Below, one piece after another: positions 1-11,055 of a stretch of DNA of 64,000 nucleotides. The translations under genes were made by a program, and so were the position numbers. The stretch is taken from contig NC_041785.1 in assembly GCF_900090045.1 (NCBI RefSeq), forward strand, positions 1,899,001 to 1,963,000. The letters run 5' to 3'. Below the pieces are notes generated by a model. That model ran no database searches. It was not told the origin of the DNA and saw only the letters and a list, made by a program, of their open reading frames with translations. Position 1 is the first letter of the stretch. Each line of letters begins with the position of its first letter. The DNA comes from Plasmodium malariae (Eukaryota > Apicomplexa > Aconoidasida > Haemosporida > Plasmodiidae).

Positions 1-8
1 AAAAAAAA

Positions 9-42
<34 letters not shown>

Positions 43-410
43 GATACAAATAAAAATCCATTTTAACCAATAAAAGTACATATTTTTTTGTGAGTATCCC
101 TTTAAGAAGATACATTTTTTCTCTCAACTAGTTTGTTGTAATTTCGTTCAATTTGTTCTACTACACATGATCCTTATTTTGTAACCAATCACCAGGTCAC
201 GCAGCTACACCGCTGTTAATGCAACCTATTTTTTTTTTTCTTTTCTTTTTTTCTTTTATTTAATTATTATTTTATTTTATTATTTTATTTTATTATATTA
301 TATTATTTTATTATTTTATTCTATTATTTTATTTTATTTTATTATTTTATTTTATTTTATTATTTTATTTTATTATTTTATTTTACTATTTTACTTTTTT
401 CATCCAAATA
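1..410. other. A+T-rich upstream region of the FabI gene
   Basis: This stretch has no open frame. It starts with poly(A) and a (TA)n run at about 10-42. From about 240 to 395 it is an irregular T-rich tandem array built from TTTTATTA/TTTTATTTTA units, ending about 15 bases before the FabI ATG. It most likely holds the 5' untranslated region and promoter. No defined regulatory motif was recognised. Confidence 0.7.
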
Positions 411-1607
411 ATGAAAAGAAGGGGACTGCTCAATGTAGCAGTCTTACTAATTAGCATAATAATGGCGGACTGCTTTATTAAGAACTACGGCAACAGCAAA
501 TTATACACGAATTTGTTGATACATGAAAAGAAGCAATGGAGGAAGAAGGTTGATAGCAAGCCGAAAATAGCAAATATGCTAAGAGTGAGTAGCCAAAATG
601 GAGGCAGTGCACAGGGTGAGGAACAAAAGGATGCAGGTGAACAAAACGATATTTGCTTCATTGCAGGCATAGGGGATACGAACGGCTATGGATGGGGAAT
701 AGCCAAGGAGCTTAGCAAGAAAAACGTTAAGCTGATTTTCGGAATATGGCCCCCAGTTTACAAAATATTTATGAAAAATTATGAAAACGGAAAATTTGAC
801 AATGATATGATTATTAATAAAAATACAAAAGAAAAAATGGAAATTTTGGATGTACTTCCATTTGATGCTTCATTTGATACTTACAATGATATTGATGAAG
901 AAACAAAAAATAATAAAAGATATAATAATTTACAGAATTATAGTATAGAAGAAGTAGCTAATTTAATTCATAATAAATATGGAAATATTTCTATGCTTGT
1001 ACACTCATTAGCAAATGCTAAAGAAGTACAAAAAAGTTTATTAGAGACAAGTCGTAATGGATACTTGGATGCCTTAAGTAAAAGTTCGTATTCACTAATA
1101 TCTTTATGTAATAATTTCTGTAAATTTATGAAGCCTGGATCGAGTATTATTTCCTTAACATATCATGCTAGCCAAAAAGTTGTACCAGGATATGGAGGAG
1201 GTATGTCAAGTGCAAAAGCTGCACTTGAATCGGACACAAGAGTTTTAGCTTATCATTTAGGGAGAAAATATAAAATCAGAGTTAATACTATTAGCGCTGG
1301 GCCATTAAAATCGAGAGCAGCTACTGCTATTAATAAAATGAGTCCGAAAATTATGAACAGGTCAGATGAAAATGAAAAGGAAAAGGAAAAAGAAAAAGAA
1401 TCATATTCATTTATAGATTATGCAATTGACTATTCAGAGAAATATGCACCGTTAAGGCAAAAGTTATACTCAACTGATGTTGGGGCAGTTGCTTCATTTC
1501 TCTTGTCAAGAGATAGCAGAGCAGTAACGGGACAAACTATATACGTGGACAATGGCCTGAACATCATGTTTGGCCCTGACGACTTATTTCAGAGCGAGGG
1601 CAGCTAA
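411..1607 (+). CDS. FabI: Enoyl-acyl carrier protein reductase, apicoplast FASII (FabI/ENR)
   Basis: This enzyme does the NADH-dependent last reduction of each elongation round in apicoplast type II fatty acid synthesis. The first about 25 residues are a hydrophobic signal peptide, followed by a basic transit-like stretch up to about residue 75, the bipartite leader of apicoplast proteins. The Rossmann NAD site reads GIGDTNGYGWG from residue 86. The FabI active site is intact: Tyr251 in TYHASQK, Tyr261 in PGYGGGMSS and Lys269, with the same spacing as the P. falciparum catalytic Tyr and Lys. The SAGPLKSRAATAI substrate loop is present, followed by a short Glu/Lys-rich insert (residues about 318-334) where P. 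falciparum has a longer Asn-rich one. It is a complete single-exon gene of 398 residues, similar in length to the family. The ATG at 411 is chosen because it creates the signal peptide. Confidence 0.97.
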   Translation: MKRRGLLNVAVLLISIIMADCFIKNYGNSKLYTNLLIHEKKQWRKKVDSKPKIANMLRVSSQNGGSAQGEEQKDAGEQNDICFIAGIGDTNGYGWGIAKELSKKNVKLIFGIWPPVYKIFMKNYENGKFDNDMIINKNTKEKMEILDVLPFDASFDTYNDIDEETKNNKRYNNLQNYSIEEVANLIHNKYGNISMLVHSLANAKEVQKSLLETSRNGYLDALSKSSYSLISLCNNFCKFMKPGSSIISLTYHASQKVVPGYGGGMSSAKAALESDTRVLAYHLGRKYKIRVNTISAGPLKSRAATAINKMSPKIMNRSDENEKEKEKEKESYSFIDYAIDYSEKYAPLRQKLYSTDVGAVASFLLSRDSRAVTGQTIYVDNGLNIMFGPDDLFQSEGS

Positions 1608-2123
1608 GTTGTTCATTTGTTCAGTTGTACGTGCGTACAAGTATGTATGTGTATGTACATGGTACAATGTATACACTTTTATACAAGTATTAATAGCTAT
1701 TCTCATGAGAAATATGCATAACAAATAAGTTTCTTTAACGTTTGCATTTTTTTCAAAAAAAGGTTAACTCTTTATTATATTTGTTTAAAAAAATTTTAAA
1801 TATTTTTATTAATTTTTTTTAAAAAAAATTTTCAAAACAATAGTATTTTTTTTTCAAAAATTACAAATTTTTATCGCACGTATTGTATTTGACCATTTAA
1901 ACATTAATGTCTATATGCGCGCATACATAGTACGAACATATATACATACATACATATATATGTATGTATGTATGTATAAACATGAATGTACATACACATT
2001 GCACCGTAAAAATTTGCAGAGGAACAAACACTTCCAACTACATAGCATGTAACACAGGATAAACAAAAAAACAAAAAGTCAAACATCAAAATAGTTAAAT
2101 AAACTCATATAAACGATTCATTT
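1608..2123. other. Intergenic region between convergent genes
   Basis: Shared 3' region of FabI (+) and the small minus-strand gene. It holds T-rich and A-rich runs, a GTATGTATGT stretch near 1638 and an ATACATACATA/TATGTATGTATG inverted pair near 1940-1975. No coding potential was seen. Confidence 0.6.
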
Positions 2124-2576
2124 TTACGTCTTGTATTTTATAAATCTTTGTAATTCATTTTTCTGCTTTATATAATCTGGATCCTCATCCGTTTTAAAAA
2201 AAGGGTAAATGTTTTTAAAAATATTATCTGCGTTTATAATAACTTCTTCATCTGATTCAGACTCGAATAAATGTGTAGCTTCAACTTGCTCATTTTTTTT
2301 TTTTAATAAATTGTTAAACCATATTTGTTCGCTTATTTCTAAATTGTCATTATTTAAATTTTTGGAATCCTCTTCATTATAATGAGCTTCACTACGATAT
2401 TCACTGGTCCCTCCCTCTTTATTTTTATTTAATTTTTTAGTCATTACATGTTTTTCATTCCCACTCCCACGTTCTACATTATTTATTTTACTAAATTCGT
2501 TATTGTTTAAATCTCCTTCAGGAATATAACGAGGTACTTTAAAAAGTAAGTCGCTCTCGATCTTTTCTTTTTTCAT
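2124..2576 (-). CDS. Small conserved-type Plasmodium protein, function unknown
   Basis: Single-exon frame of 150 residues starting at the ATG at 2576-2574. It is highly charged and Asn/Glu/Lys-rich, with an acidic patch (ESESDEEV) around residues 104-111. No signal peptide, membrane segment or family motif was recognised. Its reality rests on a base composition richer in G+C than both flanks, a start preceded by T-rich DNA, and a less repetitive C-terminal third (around NIFKNIYPFFKTDEDPDY) that looks like conserved sequence. It converges with FabI. It could be a nuclear or cytosolic adaptor, but nothing in the sequence decides this. A further exon upstream is not excluded. Confidence 0.62.
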   Translation of the reverse strand: MKKEKIESDLLFKVPRYIPEGDLNNNEFSKINNVERGSGNEKHVMTKKLNKNKEGGTSEYRSEAHYNEEDSKNLNNDNLEISEQIWFNNLLKKKNEQVEATHLFESESDEEVIINADNIFKNIYPFFKTDEDPDYIKQKNELQRFIKYKT

Positions 2577-3387
2577 GGTTTTTTTTGTTCTTTTTAATAA
2601 TATCCTGTATCTCTTATTTATTTTGTACTTTTATTTTTTTTATTAATAAGTAAATAAATTAGAGTACTTGTTGAAGAATAATCGTTTAAAAAGATATCTA
2701 CTTTAAAAATTTACCAAATATCTCTAAAAAGCAATAACAAAAAAAAAAAAAAAAAAAAAAAAAAATTAAGTATATATATATATGAATACGCTAAAACAGA
2801 CCTATGTACACGTGCAACACAAACGGAAAAAATATTTTTTCAAAAAATAAGTATGCACAAATATGTATATGTATATATATATGAGAACAAGATTAATTTT
2901 CTTTTTTTTCATTTTATTAAATAAAAATCTTTCAACTTATAAATTCATGGTCGTGTTAAAAATTTTTTTTCGTTAAATGGGGACATAAAAAAGTTAAAAA
3001 AGTAGAAAACCTTAACACATATTTGAACAAGGCCGTATTATTTATATTATTATAAAATAGGCAATGATTTCAACAAATTTGTTTTCAAACATTACAGTTA
3101 TTTTGTCATATGAACTGTGAAAAAAAAAAAAAAAAAAAGTTTTAAATAAATAATAAACATATGAAAAATAGATAATAAATAAATAATAAATATTTCTATG
3201 CATGAATATTCTTTGTTCCCCTTTTCGCTTGTTAATTTTTTATATAGAAACGTATAACAAAATTTGCTAATAAAAATTTGCGTATTCAAAGTGGAGTTGT
3301 TCGTAAGGTTCTTTTCTACACATGCGAATAAAACCATGTATAGTCCGAGTTAGCAGTGAAGTCGGGTATTATGAACATATTGCATAC

Positions 3388-3439
<52 letters not shown>

Positions 3440-3584
3440 TGTACATATGTGCGTATCTTATTTGTTGCCTTAATTTTAATTTGAAAAAAAAACAAAAAAC
3501 AAAAAAAAAAAAGACTCAGCATTTTATGCATATTTATAACGCTTATATAACACGTTCTCTTATGACTCTTAAGACATGGACAGG
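2577..3584. other. Intergenic region with poly(A) and (TA)n tracts
   Basis: It separates two minus-strand genes, so it should hold the 3' untranslated region of the TMEM245-like gene and the promoter of the 150-residue gene. Seen are poly(A) of about 35 at 2730-2764, poly(A) at 3119-3137 and a (TA)n run at about 3390-3434. No coding exon could be supported. Confidence 0.6.
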
Positions 3585-6500
3585 TCAAGAACTGCTCGTT
3601 ATGTAAGAAAAGAAGTGCTTCAGGTTCGTTTGAAATTTATCGTAAAGATTTTCAAAATTTTGCGATTTTTTATAATGTGGCAATTTTTTTTTTTTAGTTT
3701 TATTTTTATTAATTTTTTTATATATTATTGTATGGTTTGTTTTCATTTCCTTATTTTTACTATTATTTCTTCTGTAATGGTAAACAGCTAGCTTATTTTC
3801 CTCGCGGTGAATTATATCATCGTTCAGATTCTGCGTAATGGTTGACGTACTTTTTTTAAGCTCGTCGTTAGTACAATAATTACAAGTACTTCTCCTGTCG
3901 TTGACCCTTTGACACATATTAACATGATTTTTATTTAATTCAATTAGTTTGTACAAGTTACCCAACTTGTTTTTCCGTAAAAGTTTTTTTGTAGTGTAGC
4001 TTTCCGAAATTTTCGCTGTTTTTCTTCCTAATTTTTTATCTCCTTTTCTTCCTACCTCTTTTTCTGACTTTTTTTTTTTTTTTTGAATTTTTTTCCTGTC
4101 TTGTTCAGAATATTTTACCGTATTTCGAAAGAGGTTACATTTTTTTTTCATTTGCTTATGAATAAGGCATTTTTTTTTTTCCATTGTTTGATTATTTTCG
4201 GATGAATGCGCGACTTTCTTTGTTTTTTCGCAGCAGCTTCTTCGACTGTTTTTCCTTTTTTCTCGTCTTTTCTGTTTCATTTGCGTTGCTCTGTTTTTAT
4301 TAATTATTAATTGATGTAAAATGAGTGGTAGAGACCCTATGAGGGGGCCTAAAATTAGCCCCTTCGATCCAAAAGTAGTGATAGATAAGAACAAGGAGAG
4401 AGAGACTAACCACGCATGTGTGTGTGGAATTTCTCTATAAATTGTTGTTGTAAAATATATATAAATAAAAAAATTTATTATAAATAACAGTACAGAAATA
4501 AATTTTTGTTTTTGTATTATCCATAGGTGTAAAATAATAATAAGAATAAGTATTTCTGGAGATATAATAGGTATTAGTGACAGAATAATACATGTCAATG
4601 TAGGTACATAAATGATAGGGAATTGGAAATATGAAAATATTAACCATATATATAAAGTATAAAAATATATTCTTTTTAATGTACATATAATTATTGCTTT
4701 TAAATTTTTCGTAATATTATAAAAGAATATACTTGATGGATCAACTACTAATAAAACATCTTTTAAATAATTTAAAACAGATTTTTTTGATGATATTAAA
4801 TAATATAATGCTGTGAAGAAAATCATTGCTTGTACTATTGCATCAAATGTAAACATAAAAAAATTAAAAAAGATTAATATAAAAAATATCAATATTTTTA
4901 GTAACCCATAACTATTGTTAAATATAATATATTTTGTTAATTTCCCAATGTCTTCTATTTTTTTCAAAGATAAAAATATGCTGTTCATGTAATTTATGAA
5001 CTCTTTAAATTTATAATTAGGTTCTTTCGATGGGTCATATACGTTAACCGTTAGGCTCTTCGACCATTTGCTTTTGCCATCATCCCCATCTACAGTGGCT
5101 TTACCACAACACCGTTTATTCTCATTATCACTGCTGCTGTTGTTGCAAATGAGAATATCACTACTGTAGTTATTACTACTGCCATTGTTAACATTACTTC
5201 CATTGTTACCATTACTGCCATTGTTAACATTACTTCCATTATTACCATTACTGCCATTGTTAACATTACTTCCATTGTTACCATTACTGCCATTGTTAAC
5301 ATTACTTCCATTATTACCATTACTGCCATTGTTAACATTACTTCCATTGTTAACATTACTTCCATTGTTAACATTACTTCCATTGTTAACATTACTTCCA
5401 TTGTTAACATTACTTCCATTGTTAACATTACTTCCATTATTATCGTTTCTGTACTTCTCTTTTCCCCCCTCCTTGATGCCATCCTTACTTTTTGATTCGC
5501 TCCCACCATACGGCTGCTTTCTATGCAATTTACTTTCCTTTTTCCCCTGCAAAGTACTGACAGAACTGGTACTGCCGAACATATGTGTATTACTGATAGA
5601 TGTGGTGCTGCTAGACCTGTCGATATTACTTCCCCCTTCCATTTCATCCAAAAAGATGTTTACTAAATTTTTTCCAACGACTCCAGTTTGACGACTACTC
5701 CTCTTTTCAGAGTTCCTCCTTGCTTTCTCATCAGATTTATTGTTTGAAAAAAAAATATTTTTAGAAATGTAATAAAGCAATTTTTTTAGACTACAAAAGA
5801 AGCTATTATTTTCTTCACTCCCTTCCTTATTTAAACATACATGCACACCACATTCTTTTCCCTTTTGTATAAAATTTTTTTTTTTTTTTTTCTTATCTTT
5901 CCATTCTTCCCTTAAAAAGAATACTTGTCTTTTAATATTACATAAATTATTTTCCCTAATAAGCGCAAACCGTTTAACAAGTATAGGAAGACAACAACTA
6001 TTTAAAGGGATATTACTATTATTCCTAAAATTATATGAATAAATATTTTCATATATATCGATCGCTCTTTTTAAATGTCTAGATATAGACGAAATTGTAT
6101 TGTTGCTAAGGAAGGGTATCTTGGTTAAGTTCATTAACTCGTACAAGTGCTCTATATCATCCTTGCCTCTCTTCCGGTAAAAATTTTTGAAATTTTGAAT
6201 GATGGAAGCCTAAAAAGGGTGAGGGGAGAAAAAAAACAAAAAAATGAGTTTTTGTAGGGGTGTACAGCAGACAAGTGAAAGGTCAGAATGGGGAGTTGAG
6301 TAGTGAGTTTTGAGTAATGAGCAGCGTAATGTGTAAGGAGAACACTACAATGGGAAGGAAACATTATGCATAGATGTAAATAGGAGTGTAGGATTCTCCA
6401 ATGGAGCAACCCCCTTTATTCTTTATTTTTATTTATATTTATTTTTTTTTTTTCCGTTTTTCGGCTAACGTTTCTAAAATTGGAAGATAGATAGCTGTTG

Positions 6501-7902
6501 AGCGAGTTGATGATAAAGACTGACTCACCATAAATATTGAATACGAAGAAGACAGAGATAGACGAAATGATAATAATTGAAAAGATGATTATAAGTATAG
6601 TTAAGATGTCATTCATGTAATGCTTGTATATGTAAGCATAATCAACGGAAAGATTGCGAGTATATTTATTATAATATTTTTTAAATATATTATAAAAATA
6701 CTTTAACCATATTATTTTTATAATTTTATAAAAGATAAAAAAAAACAAAACACATATAGTAACTGATAAGAGAAAATCTTTATATTTATGAAAAATGCCT
6801 TTAAGTATATAAAAAAATATAAGCCTATGTAATATTAAAAAATAAATTTCGCTTGCATTCCTATTTTCATAATCTTCAAAGCTATTATTTATACTCTCCT
6901 TCTTTTCTTCTTTGTATATAGGTTTTATTATTAAAAAAAATACATAAAGGTATATATATAATTCCTTCTTCACATTTATCATGAGTTTGTAAAATCTTCT
7001 TTTGTATATGTTGCATGTTTTGCTTGTCACACTCGGTTTTCTACTCCTTTGCAATGGATATGCTTCCCTCTCTCCACAGTCAACTATTTTTCCGCCTGAT
7101 TTTCGATCTATTTTTCTGTCCACATATCCCTCCGTTTTTGCATCTTTATCTCCATCTCCTTTTCCTTTCCTCCACATTTGAATATTAGCATATGTCTTCA
7201 CTTTATTGTTCATATTAGTTTGATAGACATTTTCGCTATTATCACTTGGTACATAATTTATCTCCTCCAACTCTTTGTATTCTTTGTATTCTTTGTATTC
7301 TTCGCATTCTTTGTATTCTTTGTATTCTTCGCATTCTTTGTATTCTTCGCATTCTTTGTACTCTTTGTCTTCTTTGGATGTTGTTCCTACAGTCTGTATA
7401 TCCTCAATACTGGCAATCTCATGCCTGTGTACTCTGTCCACTCTTATATTTTTCGAGTTGGAATATTTACTCGGTACTTCACCTGGTTTGCTCCGTGAGA
7501 TTACCGTTTTTATGTTTTTTCTTTTTTTAATAAATTTTTTTTTTAAAAACTCGGAAATTTTTACCTTAACATGGTGTAACGGAATGGAAACAATAAAAGC
7601 CCAAAATAGCGAGTAAAAGTAGTACTTTAAAATTATGTAGTTGTAATACACACAGAGAATCAATAGTATTCCTGAAAAGGGAAATATGTACGTGCATTTG
7701 TTTGGTTGTCAGTCTGTTCGTAATTTTATTGTTTTTTCGTACTTTTGTTTATTTTTTTTAAGACAGCGGGTACTACTTGTACCTATGTCCACACATATGT
7801 ACACATTTTCATTGTGCATCTAGATAGTATTCGCGCACACGGTCTTTTTAATTTAATTTTTATCTTATCTTATTTGTTGTTTGTTATTTCTTGTCTTGTT
7901 TG

Positions 7903-7933
<31 letters not shown>

Positions 7934-8027
7934 CTTTTATATTTTCACCTATAAGGTACACAATAAAGTGAACAATGGCTTTTTCTGTTTCATATTTGAA
8001 CAAGTTTGCTCTATTCATTTTCTTCAT
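3585..8027 (-). CDS. TMEM245/AI-2E transporter-family-like polytopic membrane protein (three exons)
   Basis: Proposed exons on the minus strand are 8027-7949, 7671-6470 and 6209-3585, giving 1301 residues. Both introns are GT-AG with matching phases: phase 1 between exons 1 and 2, phase 0 between 2 and 3. The C-terminal half has a block of hydrophobic helices (residues about 855-1065) ending in GLILGPLIGSLPLIL, preceded by an REIPHTHAW loop. This resembles the C-terminal signature of TMEM245 and bacterial AI-2E permeases, an aromatic/His loop then GLxGxxxGP. The first exons supply the N-terminal helices (YYFYSLFWAF) and further membrane segments. Low-complexity inserts are an Glu/Tyr/Lys repeat (7265-7365) and an 18-base NNGSNV repeat (5180-5445). 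The C-terminus is Lys/Asn-rich and probably cytosolic. Transport substrate is unknown. The family call rests on recall of motifs; exon joins are inference. Confidence 0.78.
5173..5446 (-). repeat. Coding 18-bp tandem repeat (NNGSNV/NNGSNG)
   Basis: About 15 head-to-tail copies of an 18-base unit encoding Asn-Asn-Gly-Ser-Asn-Val, some with Gly in place of Val. It lies in the hydrophilic loop of the TMEM245-like protein. The opposite strand reads as a Leu/Pro-rich open frame, which is a by-product of the repeat. Confidence 0.9.
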
Positions 8028-9129
8028 TCATTTTTATTAAATGTTTGTATGTGCATGTGTATGTGTATGTGTATGTGTGTGTGTGTGTGTGTGTGCGGAG
8101 AGGACAATGTATGGTTGTGCTAAAAAAAAGGATAGATCAAAAGAACGAATTAAACAAATAAAATTAAAGTAAAATTATTTTAACTCTACTTCAACGTTTT
8201 AACAGTAATGTTCAAGGGATTGTCCTATAATAACTTCATCTCCTAAATAGACTATTATTATCTTTACAAAAAATATAAATTTGTTTACACAAAAAAGAAA
8301 TATAAATCAAAAATATACTTATGTATCATAGGATGAAAATAAAACGTAAAGAAAACAAAAGTTGTAAAAAAAAAAAAAAAAAAATATGCAATTTCTGTTT
8401 TAAGCTAGCTAAAACTGAAAAAATGAAAATATGAATGGTCAGAAAAAAACGAAATAATATAAAAATAACGGTTATATAAATATTACGGATATATAAATAT
8501 TACGAAAAAGCGAATATTTCGGAAAAGCGAGTATTTCGGAGAAGTAAATATTACGAATATGTAAAATTTTCCTATAATGAAAAATTTCGTTCAACTATTC
8601 TAAATAATATTGTCTTTTTTAGTGTTTAAAAAATATGGTGAATGAAAAATGACTGCGCGATAGCACATTCAGTGCGCCTTGCACGTTGTAGGAGTAAAGC
8701 AAAATAAAGCAAATAAAACGGAGCAAAATTATGGAGTGAAACAAACAAATGGGATGAAGCAACCAGTTGGAGAGAATCAAACTAATGAAATGAAACAAAA
8801 CTAAACAAATGAAATTAAATGAAGCAAACGAATGGAATGGAGCAAACGAATGGTATGGAGCAAACGAATGGTATGGAGCAAACGAATGGTATGGAGCAAA
8901 CGAATGGAATGGACCAAACGAATGGAATGGAGCAAAACAAAGCAATGCAAAATTATATAATAAAAGGAGAGGTTTCCCCTAACAGTAAAATTAAGCATTA
9001 ACAATTTGTAAACACATTAACGCCTGAAAAAACAAAAAAAATAAAAACATGCAAATGTGTACATTTACATATTAACACTTGGAAGATAGCAAAACACGAA
9101 TTGCTTTAAATGCAATATGTAATGATATG

Positions 9130-9160
<31 letters not shown>

Positions 9161-9400
9161 ACACAAAAACACAAAAAACTTGGACACCAATTAATTCGAA
9201 AAGGGAAAACAAAAAATGCCATGTACGTTTCCCTAACAATTTATTCTTATCCCTTTTGCAAAAAAAAAATTTGTTACTGATGTGTTACTACTTTGACAGT
9301 AAAGTTTCGTCATAATGTTAGTCATATAAGAATGAGAATGAGAAACGGCAAAAGGAATAAGAAGTAAAAGAAGATAAAGAAAAAGAAGAAAACGAAGAAG

Positions 9401-9431
<31 letters not shown>

Positions 9432-9491
9432 GCTCATGCATTTATTTACTTGTGTGCTTTGATTATTCTTGCATTTACAGGTAAAATAACA

Positions 9492-9525
<34 letters not shown>
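8028..9525. other. Divergent promoter region between the TMEM245-like gene and endonuclease III
   Basis: No supportable coding exon. It holds a (GT)n-type run at about 8044-8095, a poly(A) near 8370, an ATTACGAATATAT/TATTTCGG-rich stretch at 8460-8570, a tandem repeat at about 8820-8935, a (TA)n at 9130-9160, an A/G-rich stretch at 9345-9426 and poly(A) at 9499-9526. The G-containing A/G-rich tract lies just upstream of the proposed first exon of endonuclease III. Confidence 0.55.
8816..8936. repeat. Tandem repeat, unit about 15 bp (GAGCAAACGAATGGTAT)
   Basis: About eight imperfect copies of a GAGCAAACGAATGGTAT-type unit with single-base variants (GGTAT/GGAAT, GAGC/GACC), preceded by degenerate copies back to about 8740. 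It opens reading frames on both strands that are artefacts of the repeat. It lies in the divergent promoter region. Confidence 0.85.
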
Positions 9526-9526
<1 letters not shown>

Positions 9527-9768
9527 TGAGTGAAGGTATTTTTTTAGTGAGCCAACTTCCTCAGAACAAAATTTTTTTTCTTACATGAAAGAAACGGTAA
9601 TACTCTATATGAGTAATAAAGTCATCTGAGTAACAGAAACCTGCAAAATGTACCTCGAAAAATGTGAAAGATGCGAATGACGTTAATATACTGATTCGTG
9701 TTATTAATGCGGCTTTCCTTTTTTTTTTTTTTTTTTAAGCCCCTACGATACTGTTGGCTCTCCTTTTA

Positions 9769-11055
9769 ATGAAACTCCGTAGCAACATTAAAAAATTGTT
9801 CTTACTAAACTTATATTTCCTAAGGATGGAAAAAGCATCAAAGTACTTTGGTAAAAATAAACTGAAAAAGGTACAGATAAAATACGAAAGTGCACCAAAT
9901 AATAATTCGATTAGTAGTGTGAAAAAGCTGTGCGTGCACAGAAGTTGCGATGGGCATGACGAACAGAATGACGAACAGAATGACGAACAGAATGACGAAC
10001 GTAATGGCGAACATAATTACGAACGTAGTGGTGATACATGGATTAAGAAGGAAGGAGGAGAGGCGTATGTAGGGGATGGATCGGATGGATCATATGGAGC
10101 GAAATATAATCGTGCGCAAGAGGGAAAGAATAACGAGGGAAAAACTAAAACGAATGAGGCTGAAAAAGAATATGATATTAAATTCGAAACGAAACGGTCT
10201 TTGAATAATGGTAAGGGGGAAAATGATATGGGGACAAAAAGAATAGAGATTAAAAGGGAAGTAAAAGATAAAGAGGATAAGCAGAATAGTAACAAGGGAA
10301 AAGGTGTAAAGTCCAAAAATGAAGAAGAGGATAATGATGAAAATAATGTAGAATTAAAAAAAAAGCATTTCTTAATAACCTATGACAAAATAAAAGAAAT
10401 GAGAAAATATATAACTGCTCCTGTAGATAAGTATGGATGTCATATGTTAAGCGAAAGGACAAAGGATTTAAAAGTGTTTCGCTTCCAAACATTAATATCA
10501 TGTTTATTATCATCAAGAACAAAAGACGAGATAACAGCTATGGTAATGAAAAAATTAAAAGAATATGGATTAACTGTTGAAAATATATTAAACACACCAG
10601 AAGAACAATTAAAAAAATTAATTTATGGCATAGGGTTTTATAATGTTAAAGCAAAACAAATTCTTCAAATTTGTCGTATTTTAACAGATAAATATAATTC
10701 AGATATTCCTCATACTTATGAAGAATTAATAAAATTGCCAGGTATAGGTGAAAAAATAGCCCAACTTATTTTGCAAACCGCTTTGAATAAACATGAAGAA
10801 GGTATAGCTGTTGATATACATGTTCACAGAATAGCTAACCGCTTAAATTGGGTCTACACAAAAAATGAATTAAATACACAAATAAAATTAAAATCATTTG
10901 TACAGAAAGAATTATGGTCAGAATTAAATACTCTGCTCGTGGGTTTTGGTCAGGTAATATGCAAAGGAAAAAAGCCACTTTGCGAAAAATGCACACTTAC
11001 CAATTATTGCCAGTATTACAGGGAAAACCTTGTTAAGAAGAAGCCCCAGCCATAG
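9769..11055 (+). CDS. NTH: Endonuclease III homologue (Nth, DNA glycosylase/AP lyase)
   Basis: A base-excision repair enzyme that removes oxidised pyrimidines and cuts the abasic site. The C-terminal half is the Nth fold: a helix-hairpin-helix at LPGIGEK with the Schiff-base Lys329, and the catalytic Asp349 in AVDIHVHR. A complete [4Fe-4S] site C398-X6-C405-X2-C408-X5-C414 follows. The LLSSRTKDE segment has Arg250 where bacterial and human enzymes have Gln. The first 200 residues are Asn/Lys/Glu/Asp-rich and not part of the fold; a hydrophobic, basic N-terminus (KKLFLLNLYFLR) could be an organelle-targeting leader. The start used is the first in-frame ATG (428 residues). An alternative uses a 10-base exon at 9526-9535 (ATG AGT GAA G) spliced to 9740, giving 441 residues and a more hydrophobic leader; the phase matches, but it is unproven. 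Confidence 0.93.
   Translation: MKLRSNIKKLFLLNLYFLRMEKASKYFGKNKLKKVQIKYESAPNNNSISSVKKLCVHRSCDGHDEQNDEQNDEQNDERNGEHNYERSGDTWIKKEGGEAYVGDGSDGSYGAKYNRAQEGKNNEGKTKTNEAEKEYDIKFETKRSLNNGKGENDMGTKRIEIKREVKDKEDKQNSNKGKGVKSKNEEEDNDENNVELKKKHFLITYDKIKEMRKYITAPVDKYGCHMLSERTKDLKVFRFQTLISCLLSSRTKDEITAMVMKKLKEYGLTVENILNTPEEQLKKLIYGIGFYNVKAKQILQICRILTDKYNSDIPHTYEELIKLPGIGEKIAQLILQTALNKHEEGIAVDIHVHRIANRLNWVYTKNELNTQIKLKSFVQKELWSELNTLLVGFGQVICKGKKPLCEKCTLTNYCQYYRENLVKKKPQP

Noticed and set aside
5185..5691. Plus-strand Leu/Pro frame of 168 residues
   Set aside because: It is the antisense of the NNGSNV coding repeat in the TMEM245-like gene.
9079..9315. Plus-strand 78-residue frame upstream of endonuclease III
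   Set aside because: It reads through a (TA)n run, has no recognisable motif and sits in a promoter-like region.
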